Positions 43,487 through 50,500 of a DNA stretch of 64,000 bases are shown here, one piece after another. The position numbers and the translations under genes are program-made. This DNA is from Rhodospirillaceae bacterium (GTDB lineage Bacteria > Pseudomonadota > Alphaproteobacteria > CACIAM-22H2): NCBI GenBank assembly GCA_022843945.1, contig JALHMR010000025.1, positions 1 through 64,000 on the forward strand, given 5' to 3'. A model generated the notes under the pieces. That model did not search any database. It was not told where the DNA came from and was given only the letters and a program-made list of their open reading frames with translations. Numbering within the stretch: position 1 is the first letter of the stretch; every line of letters begins with the position of its first letter.

Positions 43487-44526
43487 GCCGCTTTCTCCCG
43501 AACCGACCGGCTTGCTTCATGGGCTGCTTTCGCGCGCTCAAGCGCCACGGCAGCGAGGCCAATGGCCTCTTGGATGCTAATGAACGCCGCCCGCTCATAG
43601 TCCGTCCTCGCGCGGGCCAAGTCCTCTCGAATCAGCCGCTCGCTTACGCGCTTCATCCTTGCGACAAGCCGCTCACCCTGCACTATCCGCACTTCGCGCA
43701 AGATGCGGTTGTTTGGCGGCACCTCGCGAAGGGCCGCCGCAAGCGCATTGCCGTCCAGCATATGATCCAAATTGAGCGCCGAACGCACTATCGGCTCGAC
43801 GGGGTGCGGATGAAAGGTGAAGTAATACCAGCGAAGGATCGGCTCGCGTATTTTTACGAAGACAATTACGGCAACAAGTAAGACAGCGAGATAGCCCATC
43901 ATCTGCAGGAAATCCTGCACCGACGCCCAAAACTCCTCGCTTTCTTTCTGCTGTTGCCGAAGCCAGGCTTGTCGCTGCGCCTCCCGCTCACGCTCTACCG
44001 CTGCGGCAGCTTCACGCGCTCGTTGTTCGGCACCGACGTTCTCCACCGCCTGCCAAGCGTAAGACGAACCCGGATGAAATGCGCTGTCGCCTCTAAAGGA
44101 GTGCGCCCGGATCGCAAGCATGCCGTTTGGCAGGTACAGCTCGACGGAGCCAACGTCCAGGCGAAGCTCCGATGTTTCTCTAACACCGAAGATGAAACGC
44201 AGCGGACATGCCTGCCACGCGAACTCCACGGCGCGGCGCAGTACCGATTCAACCACCAACGCGTTGTCGTACTCGGATTTTTCGCTTACGACGCGGACGC
44301 CCCGCGCAATATTGCCGATGCCTATGTGCCGGCAATCGGTCACCGAAAAGGTGAGGCGACCAAGAGCGCGCGCCACCTGTTCATCGGTCGCGAATCCATA
44401 ACCGAACGCTGCCCGATACTGAATCCCGCCGACGTTCATGCTCGTCTGCGCACGACTTTCAGTCGCACCGAACATGAAGGCCGCTATGACAGCTGCTGAG
44501 ATCGCAAGTGCGCGGGAGAAAGTCAT
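43483..44526 (-). CDS. Exported/membrane protein of the transfer-like operon
   Basis: 347 residues from the ATG at 44526. A signal peptide (MTFSRALAISAAVIAAFMFGATESRA) leads to a periplasmic part of about 190 residues with a coiled-coil segment (EQRAREAAAAVEREREAQRQAWLRQQQKE). One membrane segment (YLAVLLVAVIVFVKI) then leads to a C-terminal helical domain facing the cytoplasm. It is first in the operon with the coiled-coil protein, the TraG-like ATPase and the replication-relaxation protein. It could be the membrane anchor of that complex. No family is recognised. Confidence 0.75.
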   Translation of the reverse strand: MTFSRALAISAAVIAAFMFGATESRAQTSMNVGGIQYRAAFGYGFATDEQVARALGRLTFSVTDCRHIGIGNIARGVRVVSEKSEYDNALVVESVLRRAVEFAWQACPLRFIFGVRETSELRLDVGSVELYLPNGMLAIRAHSFRGDSAFHPGSSYAWQAVENVGAEQRAREAAAAVEREREAQRQAWLRQQQKESEEFWASVQDFLQMMGYLAVLLVAVIVFVKIREPILRWYYFTFHPHPVEPIVRSALNLDHMLDGNALAAALREVPPNNRILREVRIVQGERLVARMKRVSERLIREDLARARTDYERAAFISIQEAIGLAAVALERAKAAHEASRSVREKAA

Positions 44527-44646
44527 AGCCACCCTAACCGCCGGTTGCACCCCTATGTAGCACAAGCCGAAGATTGCGGTCATCGACAGAGAGCACCGCC
44601 CGGGTAGCCTTGTACACAGGGCGGCCAGCCGCTCGGGGGCGCGCGA

Positions 44647-44662
44647 GTTAAGATTTATTAAC
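44647..44662. promoter_or_regulatory. Dyad in divergent intergenic region
   Basis: GTTAA-gattta-TTAAC between the transfer-like operon and the small coiled-coil gene. A possible operator for both. Another hairpin, GGCGG-cttgt-CCGCC, ends five bases before the plus-strand ATG. Confidence 0.35.
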
Positions 44663-44681
44663 GGCGGCTTGTCCGCCCTCT

Positions 44682-45155
44682 ATGGCTTTCTTCGAGAGAT
44701 TCCGCGCGAGATCCGGTCCAAGCTCCGAGCAGCTTGCGTTGTCTTCTGCAATTGGCCGCGTTCGCGATGCTCAAGAAAGCGTCACCGAAGCGGGGCGTCG
44801 CAGCGGTTACACCAACGCGCAACTCACCGAGCTGCTGCCCGACATCAAGGAGGAAGCGAGGCTAGAGATAGCTGAGCGCTCCGTCCGGGAACAGCTTGAA
44901 GGCAACCGGGAACGCCAGGCGGGCCTGCGAAAACTGCTTGGCCTCGTCCGACAGGTGCAGGCCCGCCAGCCGAGCGAGGAGTACGCTACAAAGGAGCGGA
45001 AAGCCGCCGCAGAACTGGAGCAGCTTGAGGCCGAAGAAAAGACGCTGGCCACCGAGCACGAAGCCCAAGCAACGCGCCTTGCTACAGTACGAAGCAAGCT
45101 AGCCGAAAAGGACAAGGATCTGCGAAAACGCTTTGGTCTGCCCGACCAGGACTAA
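44682..45155 (+). CDS. Small coiled-coil protein
   Basis: 157 residues, nearly all helical: the C-terminal half (KERKAAAELEQLEAEEKTLATEHEAQATRLATVRSKLAEKDKDLRKRF) is a long coiled coil. The N-terminus is short and basic (MAFFERFRARSG). It is soluble with no catalytic motif. It is divergent from the transfer-like operon and could interact with its coiled-coil member, though this is only proximity. A strong intrinsic terminator follows. Confidence 0.72.
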   Translation: MAFFERFRARSGPSSEQLALSSAIGRVRDAQESVTEAGRRSGYTNAQLTELLPDIKEEARLEIAERSVREQLEGNRERQAGLRKLLGLVRQVQARQPSEEYATKERKAAAELEQLEAEEKTLATEHEAQATRLATVRSKLAEKDKDLRKRFGLPDQD

Positions 45156-45157
45156 AC

Positions 45158-45182
45158 CGCCGCCTCTTCAGGCGGCGCTTTT
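45158..45182 (+). terminator. Intrinsic terminator
   Basis: CGCCGCCT-cttc-AGGCGGCG then CTTTT, two bases past the stop of the coiled-coil gene. Confidence 0.88.
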
Positions 45183-45192
45183 AATAATTGAG

Positions 45193-45594
45193 GGCGGCAT
45201 CTTCATGCCGACCACCTGGGGCGTCGGCCGAGACGCCCCCCTGCGAAGCGAAACCTTCGTCTGGCGTCCGCGTCAGGCGAACCTCCCCGCAACCGTCGGG
45301 CGCCGCTGTCCGCCCAGGAGACCGGCGGGGTCCTTCCCCGCCGAAGCGACTGGCTGCGGCAGCGAGCGTCCGACTTCGACCGTTTCGGGTGAGTGGTGGC
45401 CGTTCGCTAGTGCCGCCACGAACCCCGCAGCGACAGCGGAGCCGAAGTGGAGAGGCAGCACCCCTGCCCCCACGAGGGAAACGGTCGAAGTCGGGCGTGT
45501 GCGCCCGACGGTTGCGGGAGAATTTTCCGTTGCGAAGCAACGGCTTTGCGGACGTTCCGATGACCGCAAACCCGCCAATTCATGATTGGCGGGT
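45193..45594. ncRNA. Putative large structured RNA (or structured DNA element)
   Basis: About 400 bases that no believable gene explains. Perfect helices: outer 45286-45303 with 45501-45518 (18 bp); inner 45370-45386 with 45478-45494 (17 bp, 21 with G-U pairs out to 45366/45498). The inner helix closes hairpins at 45393-45419, 45425-45439 and 45447-45473; the outer one also encloses 45304-45308/45360-45364 and the hairpin 45323-45343. Upstream hairpins: 45195-45210, 45218-45239, 45244-45259, 45261-45276. Downstream: 45527-45543, 45545-45570, 45571-45593. Helices abut as in compact multi-branch RNAs. The strand is not certain. An oriT or single-strand origin is another possibility. Confidence 0.6.
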
Positions 45595-45602
45595 CTATTG
45601 GG

Positions 45603-46232
45603 CTATGGGCTTTGCTTCGGAGCTATGTCCTTGGTGGTCAGCCGGGGAGGCAGACTCACTAACTCCTCCCAAAAAGTGCGGGTACCGTTCCTGTCGGACA
45701 CGGTCTCTTCGAGACGTACCCACCGTCCGAGCTCCGGGACATACCAGCGAAGAGCGCATCCTGAGCTTCTGCCAACCCGTTCCCAGCAGTAGGAAATGAC
45801 AAACGCGTCGAATTCTCCTGCGAGAACGCGCACACGTTCTTTCCGAAGCACCGAGAGCTTCTCCGTGCCTGGATAGGCGCGACCATTCACAACGGAACGG
45901 ACCGCCAAGGTCTTCCCGACCGTGAGAGGAAAGAAATCGCTGAAGTCGGTTTCATGCCTGTACTCTGTGTTTCCGTCACGGAGGTAAACCAGATCGGCCC
46001 ACCGCATGATTACGGTGTCGGTACCAAGGTTCCGTTCGGTCGTAACCGCGCCGTTGACCTCCAGAACGATGCGCCAGAAATACTTGCTCGCAGAGTTTCG
46101 GTAGTTGTATTCATCGCCGGCGACCGGTGCGACGTATCCTGGCAGCGACTTCGGGAGTTCGGGGAAGGTAGCGCAGGCCGGGAGGACTATTGCTACTATA
46201 AGTAACGTGCAGCTCCGCCGAACGCGCTTCAT
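45603..46232 (-). CDS. Lipoprotein of unknown function
   Basis: 209 residues with lipobox LPAC after a short signal (MKRVRRSCTLLIVAIVLPAC). The mature part is beta-rich (VLEVNGAVTTERNLGTDTVIMRWADLVYLRDGNTEYRHETDFSDFFPL, VRVLAGEFDAFVISYCWE, GCALRWYVPELGRWVRLEE). The strand pattern and closing RWYVPELGRWVRLE resemble periplasmic DUF3108-type proteins, but this is not firm. It lies 10 bp before the integrase stop on the same strand and may be co-transcribed with the integrase. Another envelope lipoprotein among the island cargo. Confidence 0.7.
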   Translation of the reverse strand: MKRVRRSCTLLIVAIVLPACATFPELPKSLPGYVAPVAGDEYNYRNSASKYFWRIVLEVNGAVTTERNLGTDTVIMRWADLVYLRDGNTEYRHETDFSDFFPLTVGKTLAVRSVVNGRAYPGTEKLSVLRKERVRVLAGEFDAFVISYCWERVGRSSGCALRWYVPELGRWVRLEETVSDRNGTRTFWEELVSLPPRLTTKDIAPKQSP

Positions 46233-46242
46233 GACGATCCCC

Positions 46243-47553
46243 CTAAGCCGATACAGACTTGGCGTCTGTCTGCACCCTAAATTTTTTCGTGCGCAGCTGC
46301 TTGGCCTGCATGACGGTCAGCACATGCGAGTAGTGCTGCTCGATGTAGGCGATGGACGTTCCCATGTTCTTGGCGAGGACGTGGATCGGCACGCCCGAGA
46401 GAAGCGATTGGGTGCAATAGAAATGGCGGAGGCTGTACACCGTGCGCCGTTTTCCCCAACGGTCGTCGAGGAGCTTCAAACCCCGTAGAACCTTGGCGAA
46501 CGTCTTGTTGAAATTGTCGATCGGCTCGCCGTCATAGCCGCAGAACACGAAATGGTCCGGGTTCGTGTGCTTCGAGAGCTTCTTGAGCCGATCCAGATAG
46601 AATTCCGTGCCTTCGCGGCACACGACGGTGCGCGCCCCGGTCTTGGTCGTCGGCGCGACTTCCACGACAAGCGCGGGCTTGCCGTCTTCGTCCTCCTCGA
46701 GCCGCAGATCCCTCCAGAGGAGCTGACGTGCTTCGTTCGGACGCAAGCCGCTGTTGGCCATGAACAGCAGATAGTTGCGCAGCAGCTCGCGCTGAAAACG
46801 ATGAAGCGCATGCGGTCCTGACCGATGGAGCGTCCCGCCGTTCTCGGCCGCGCTCGTTACGCGGTCTTCCTTCACCCATTCACGCAGGTGTTCATACACC
46901 CGCTTCCATTCAGCCTCCGTGAAGCTGGGGCGACGCTCAACACCCTTAGAGTGCTTCACCTTTACAGCCTTTATCCAAGGCTCCCGCTTCACGAAGCCTA
47001 CGCGCTTGCCCCAGCGAAATATCTGCCGAAGCATCCCGGCTTCCATATCGAGCGTCTTTTGCGCGGGTATGCGAGCGGCGTTCGCCGGAATGGGTTCGCC
47101 GTCCGCTTCGGCGCACTCGGGATTGTAGAAATTGACGCGCCAGTCCCAGTACTTCTCCACGAAGGCGTCCGGCATATCGGCAACGCGCTGCTCGCCGAAA
47201 TACGGCTTGAAGTATTTGGCGGCGATGAACTTGTGGAGGCGCTGCCGATGCACGGACAATCCCGCCTCATGCGCGGCGTAGAAGCGCGTCCAGAAATCCT
47301 TGAACTTCAGATTGCCCGCCGTCTTTACGTCGAGCCCCTGCTTCTGCTCGGCGCGAAGCGCGTAGAAGAGATCTTCAGCTTCGGTAATCGCGGCGTTGAA
47401 GTCGCCGGTCTTGAGCGACTTGATGACGTAACCGAGAACGCCGGGGATTTTGAGACGCACCTGATAGGTGGTCTTTTTGCGGCCGGAGCGCGTGTAGAGG
47501 AGAATCGCCCCGTCACGCAGCCGGTGCGCGTTTTCGTAGAACCCGACAGCCAC
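46243..47553 (-). CDS. Tyrosine-family integrase of the island
   Basis: A 436-residue phage-type integrase. An N-terminal arm-binding/DUF-like part (YTRSGRKKTTYQVRLKIPGVLGYVIKSLKTGD) and a core-binding domain precede the catalytic domain: Arg in NSGLRPNEAR, YSLRHFY (Tyr in place of the first box II His), and the nucleophile Tyr in IEQHYSHVLT. It lies beside attR and reads toward the island interior, with two arm-type repeats between its start and the att core. It is the likely enzyme for integration at rpsI. Its preference for a protein gene 3' end is like that of integrases that use essential housekeeping genes. Confidence 0.94.
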   Translation of the reverse strand: MAVGFYENAHRLRDGAILLYTRSGRKKTTYQVRLKIPGVLGYVIKSLKTGDFNAAITEAEDLFYALRAEQKQGLDVKTAGNLKFKDFWTRFYAAHEAGLSVHRQRLHKFIAAKYFKPYFGEQRVADMPDAFVEKYWDWRVNFYNPECAEADGEPIPANAARIPAQKTLDMEAGMLRQIFRWGKRVGFVKREPWIKAVKVKHSKGVERRPSFTEAEWKRVYEHLREWVKEDRVTSAAENGGTLHRSGPHALHRFQRELLRNYLLFMANSGLRPNEARQLLWRDLRLEEDEDGKPALVVEVAPTTKTGARTVVCREGTEFYLDRLKKLSKHTNPDHFVFCGYDGEPIDNFNKTFAKVLRGLKLLDDRWGKRRTVYSLRHFYCTQSLLSGVPIHVLAKNMGTSIAYIEQHYSHVLTVMQAKQLRTKKFRVQTDAKSVSA

Positions 47554-47570
47554 CGCCGCCCCCGCTTTTC

Positions 47571-47587
47571 GGTGAACGATTGGTGAA
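47571..47587. repeat. Arm-type repeat near attR, copy 1
   Basis: GGTGAACGATTGGTGAA, 17 bp before the integrase start side. See 47624-47640 and 25978-25994. Confidence 0.75.
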
Positions 47588-47594
47588 AAACGAT

Positions 47595-47609
47595 AACTGG
47601 AAGCTGCGG
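47595..47609. repeat. Internal copy of an rpsI fragment
   Basis: AACTGGAAGCTGCGG is identical to the rpsI 3' codons at 47719-47733, on the same strand. It lies inside the island 110 bp from attR, so it is a captured or leftover target fragment. Confidence 0.8.
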
Positions 47610-47623
47610 AGCTTACAAGGAGT

Positions 47624-47640
47624 GGTGAACGATTGGTGAA
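47624..47640. repeat. Arm-type repeat near attR, copy 2
   Basis: Identical to 47571-47587, same orientation, 53 bp apart. It lies 68 bp from the att core, matching the 53-bp distance at the left end. Confidence 0.75.
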
Positions 47641-47643
47641 TGC

Positions 47644-47680
47644 AAAACAGCGGCTAGGATTTCTCCTAAGCCGCTGTTTT
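47644..47680 (-). terminator. Terminator supplied to rpsI by the island
   Basis: AAAACAGCGGCT-AGGA with TCCT-(A)-AGCCGCTGTTTT around a TTTC loop. It lies just inside the island, 26 bp beyond the new rpsI stop, and replaces the lost terminator at 25848. Confidence 0.85.
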
Positions 47681-47705
47681 TAAACGAAAACTTAAAGGTA
47701 CCGGA

Positions 47706-48254
47706 CTAGCGCTTCGAGAACTGGAAGCTGCGGCGCGCCTTGGCGCGGCCGTACTTCTTACGCTCGACGACGCGGCTGTCGCGGGTCAGGAAGCCGACCT
47801 TCTTGAGCATCGGCCGCAGGACCGGCTCGAAATAGGTCAGCGCCTTGGAGATGCCATGACGCACCGCGCCGGCCTGGCCCGACAGCCCGCCGCCGGTGAC
47901 GGTGGCGAAGACGTCGAACTGCTCGGTGCGGTTGGCCACCAGGAAGGGCTGGCGGATCAGCATGCGCAGCACCGGCCGGGCGAAATAGGTGTTGCCGTCG
48001 CGGCCGTTGACCATGAACTGGCCCTTGCCAGGCTTGATCCAGACGCGGGCCACGGCGTTCTTGCGCTTGCCGGTGGCGTAGGAGCGGCCTTGCGCGTCCT
48101 TCTGGGGCGCGGGCAGGTCGACGACGGCCGGAGCGGCAACCGTCTGCGCGACAGCCGCCTGGTTGAGCTCGGCCATGCTGCGGATGGGGGACGCGGACGG
48201 ACGCCGGTCGCGATCGCCGCGCGGTCCGCCGCTGCGGGTGGGACGTTCCGCCAT
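47706..48254 (-). CDS. rpsI: 30S ribosomal protein S9
   Basis: 182 residues. The S9 core starts at about residue 58 ([31 protein letters not shown]) and ends with the universal SFQFSKR. The N-terminal extension is Arg/Ser/Pro-rich, longer than usual; an internal ATG at 48176 (MAELNQ) is a possible start, but GAGGAG before 48254 and the TAA-GCC-ATG coupling with rplM favour the longer form. The last bases belong to the island's att core: the stop is TAG, while the displaced native end at 25911 has TGA. The protein sequence is unchanged by the insertion. Confidence 0.97.
   Translation of the reverse strand: MAERPTRSGGPRGDRDRRPSASPIRSMAELNQAAVAQTVAAPAVVDLPAPQKDAQGRSYATGKRKNAVARVWIKPGKGQFMVNGRDGNTYFARPVLRMLIRQPFLVANRTEQFDVFATVTGGGLSGQAGAVRHGISKALTYFEPVLRPMLKKVGFLTRDSRVVERKKYGRAKARRSFQFSKR
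47708..47722. repeat. Right attachment core (attR) within rpsI
   Basis: AGCGCTTCGAGAACT, identical to 25911-25925. It encodes the last residues of S9 on the minus strand and overlaps the TAG stop. Confidence 0.9.
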
Positions 48255-48257
48255 GGC

Positions 48258-48731
48258 TTAGTCGCTCCTCTTGTTCTTCGGATTGAGCTTCGCCAGATCG
48301 ATCGTCTGCGGGCTCTGAGCCTCGTGCGGGTGCGCCGCGCCGGCGTAGACCTTGAGGTTCTTCATCTGCTTGCGGGCCAGCGGGCTGTCCTTTTTCATCA
48401 TCCGCTCGACAGCGCGCGTGACGAGCGCGCCGGGATTCTTGCGGCCCAGCGTCTCCTTGGGGGAGCGCTCCTTGATGCCGCCGGCATAGCCGGTGTGCCA
48501 GTAGAAGACGCCGTCGGTCATCTTGCGCCCGGTCAGGCGCACTTTCTCGGCGTTGATGATGACGACATTGTCGCCGCAATCGACATGCGCGGTGAAGCTG
48601 GTCTTGTGCTTGCCCTTGAGACGCAGGGCGACGAACGAAGCCAGGCGGCCCAGAACGACGCCATCGGCATCGATCAGGATCCACTTCTTCGCCTTCGCCG
48701 CTTGCGCGGGGCTCAACGATACGGTGGCCAT
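48258..48731 (-). CDS. rplM: 50S ribosomal protein L13
   Basis: 157 residues. [73 protein letters not shown] is the L13 core, and the end [32 protein letters not shown] is normal. It binds 23S rRNA early in 50S assembly. It is the first gene of the rplM-rpsI operon (three bases between them). A good promoter (TTGACA-17-GATATT on the minus strand) and a hairpin with T-run lie just upstream. Confidence 0.98.
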   Translation of the reverse strand: MATVSLSPAQAAKAKKWILIDADGVVLGRLASFVALRLKGKHKTSFTAHVDCGDNVVIINAEKVRLTGRKMTDGVFYWHTGYAGGIKERSPKETLGRKNPGALVTRAVERMMKKDSPLARKQMKNLKVYAGAAHPHEAQSPQTIDLAKLNPKNKRSD

Positions 48732-48750
48732 AGGGGGTCCTAAAAAATAA

Positions 48751-48772
48751 CGACGGGCAAAACGGCCCGTCG
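48751..48772 (-). promoter_or_regulatory. Leader hairpin with U-run at the 5' end of the rplM mRNA
   Basis: On the minus strand CGACGGGC-cgtttt-GCCCGTCG followed by TTATTTTTT and then AGGA before the ATG. The promoter at 48783-48811 puts the transcript start at about 48776, so the hairpin begins at the very start of the leader. It may be an attenuator or autoregulatory site. Confidence 0.65.
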
Positions 48773-48782
48773 AACGCGGCGG

Positions 48783-48811
48783 AATATCGTGGTTTAGCCG
48801 CGCGCTGTCAA
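48783..48811 (-). promoter_or_regulatory. Sigma-70-type promoter of rplM-rpsI
   Basis: Minus strand TTGACA (48811-48806), 17-bp spacer, GATATT (48788-48783). Confidence 0.75.
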
Positions 48812-49251
48812 TCTCTGTAATCTGTCGCGAAATCAGTAAGTTTGATTAGCGGTATTATATTACTCCCAGCTACCTCGTTGCCCGCAAAGGCTTGGGAATG
48901 CAGGTTCTCGCTTTCACGCCGAGAGGCAAAGAAGGGGCGATACGAGGCTCTCGTGCGTCTGCATCGGCCCTTGAAGCGGCGTCTCGAACACCCACATGTA
49001 ATACATATTGTCTAGATTACAACCGCCACGAAAAAGTTAACGCGACCCTGATAATATGATTTATTTACAAATTGATAGGCCATCCTGCGTGCTCCGTAGT
49101 CTAGCCATTATGTCCAACACCCGAAGCGCGCCGGCCCCGCTTTTTCATCGCGAGGACAGCAGGTTGCGGGCCTTCGAGCGAGGCGCTCTGCCGCCACGAG
49201 AATTTATTTCGCGGTTTCGTGGAATCAAAGGCTAAGCGGCGCTTTTCCGCC
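48812..49251. other. Intergenic region without a recognised gene
   Basis: About 440 bp with AT-rich patches (48835-48865, 48990-49090). Two short dyads are visible: CGAGAG...CTCTCG (48920-48953) and CCACGA...TCGTGG (49194-49222). No coding frame with a ribosome site is convincing, and no known RNA is recognised. It could hold a promoter for an untracked RNA or be a decayed gene. Confidence 0.4.
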
Positions 49252-49710
49252 TCAGCGCGACGCGCGGGACGTGCGGCGCAGCTGGGGCTGTTGGGCCTGG
49301 ACCGGCACCGAGTAGGTCGAGGTGACGTGGGCAACCGGCTCGGGGTCGCCTTCCGAGTAGAGCATCACCTCGCCATAGGCCAGGCGCCGGCCGCAGCGCA
49401 GGAGTACCGCTTCGGCCAGCACATCGCGAGCGGCGGGCCGGCGCAGGAACACCGTGTTGAGCGAGGCGGTCACCGACTTATCGCCGTCGGGCAGGATGCT
49501 CATGATCGCACCGTAGAGCGCGTAATCGGCGACGGCCATCAGGATCGGGCCGGCCACCGTGCCGCCATCGCGGGTGAATTCCGGCCGGAAGGGGACCCGC
49601 ACCGTGCAGCGCCCTCCCCCCAGTTTCTCGGCCTTGAAGCCGAAGAGCGCCGCAATGGGCGTGGTCTGGTGGGTTAGGCGGGTGAACTCCCGCGCCGTCA
49701 GCGTGGCCAT
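49252..49710 (-). CDS. PaaI-family hotdog thioesterase
   Basis: 152 residues of the hotdog fold: VRVPFRPEFTRDGGTVAGPILMAVADYALYGAIMSIL, then TASLNTVFLRRPAARDVLAEAVLLRCGRRLAYGEVMLYSEGD. The segment GGTVAGPILMAVADYALY corresponds to the active helix, with Asp in the middle. It hydrolyses an acyl-CoA thioester; the substrate may be aromatic or medium-chain. The ATG at 49710 (MATLTAREF) is preferred to 49728. It is divergent from a TetR gene with two crotonases, so an acyl-CoA breakdown theme is plausible. Confidence 0.87.
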   Translation of the reverse strand: MATLTAREFTRLTHQTTPIAALFGFKAEKLGGGRCTVRVPFRPEFTRDGGTVAGPILMAVADYALYGAIMSILPDGDKSVTASLNTVFLRRPAARDVLAEAVLLRCGRRLAYGEVMLYSEGDPEPVAHVTSTYSVPVQAQQPQLRRTSRASR

Positions 49711-49776
49711 GGCCGTGATACTAAACATTGATATAAAAATTGAACAGCGTTAAAATTTTTAGATGGAGGTGCTTTG

Positions 49777-50409
49777 ATGGATGGCGCCATGCCCGCCAAC
49801 CGGCGGGAAACCAACCGGAAATTCCGTCAGGACGCGGTGCTGGCGGCGGCCCAGCAGGTCTTCGGCGAGCAGGGGCTCGAGGGCGCCACGATGCGCGCCA
49901 TCGCCCAGGCGGCCGGGTATACGGCCGGCGCGGTCTATTCGTACTACCCGACCAAGGAGACGATCTACGCCGAGATCCTCGCCCACTCCCTCGCCGAGCT
50001 GCGCACCGGGATCGCCGCCGCCATCGCCGCCGAGAAGACCGACGAGGGCCGCCTACGCGCCGCCATCCGCGCCGTCTACGCCTTCTACCGCTCGCGCCCC
50101 CAGGATCTCGACCTCGGCCTCTACGTCTTCCAGGGCCTGCGGCCGCGCGGCCTTGGCCCCGAACTCGACCGCCAGCTCAATTCGCGGCTGATCATGGCCC
50201 TGCAGAAGATCGCCGGCACCATCGCCCGCCTCGGCGGCCTGACCCCGCTCGCGGCGCATCGCGAGACCGTGGCCGCGATCTGTCACCTGTTCGGCGTCCT
50301 GGTCCTGGCCGGCACCGGGCGGCTCAAAATTCTCGACAGCGACCCCGAAATCCTGATCGATCATTATCTCGACGGGCTGGTGGCACGCCTGAAACGCCTA
50401 CCGGGTTAG
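49777..50409 (+). CDS. TetR-family regulator
   Basis: 210 residues. The helix-turn-helix is at about residues 12-60 (VLAAAQQVFGEQGLEGATMRAIAQAAGYTAGAVYSYYPTKETIYAEIL). The remaining domain is helical. GGAGG eight bases upstream supports the ATG at 49777 (TTG at 49774 is less likely). An AT-rich promoter-like stretch with AACAGCGTTAAAATTTTTAG lies before it. It faces the thioesterase and precedes a crotonase, suggesting it controls acyl-CoA or fatty/aromatic acid breakdown. Confidence 0.92.
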   Translation: MDGAMPANRRETNRKFRQDAVLAAAQQVFGEQGLEGATMRAIAQAAGYTAGAVYSYYPTKETIYAEILAHSLAELRTGIAAAIAAEKTDEGRLRAAIRAVYAFYRSRPQDLDLGLYVFQGLRPRGLGPELDRQLNSRLIMALQKIAGTIARLGGLTPLAAHRETVAAICHLFGVLVLAGTGRLKILDSDPEILIDHYLDGLVARLKRLPG

Positions 50410-50500
50410 GACTTCTCAGGCGACGGGCAAGAAAGCCTCGCTTGCAGCCATCGTCACGACGCGGCCAAGTTACGAGCACACACCAGGGGAGAGACGTTCG

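Larger units (their letters stand above)
25911..47722. mobile_element. Genomic island integrated in the 3' end of rpsI
   Basis: About 21.8 kb bounded by a 15-bp direct repeat (AGCGCTTCGAGAACT). A tyrosine integrase reads inward from the right end, and matching arm-type repeats lie inside both ends. The genes differ from the flanks in lower GC and in cargo: two coupling-protein-like ATPases, a replication-relaxation protein, a serine recombinase, replication-type genes, and envelope lipoproteins. No VirB4, VirB-type channel, relaxase of known family, capsid or tail gene was recognised, so this is an integrative (perhaps mobilizable) element rather than a complete ICE or prophage. Confidence 0.93.

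Noticed and set aside
45193-45594. Possible group II intron, retron or IscB/TnpB guide RNA
   Set aside because: No domain V-like hairpin was found, and no reverse transcriptase or IscB/TnpB gene is in the window.
45133-45799. Four overlapping open frames on both strands in the structured region
   Set aside because: They contradict each other, lack ribosome sites and have repeat-like content caused by the inverted repeats. RNA or DNA structure explains the region better.
25911-47722. The island as a prophage or complete ICE
   Set aside because: No capsid, terminase, tail or lysis gene and no type IV secretion channel genes were recognised.
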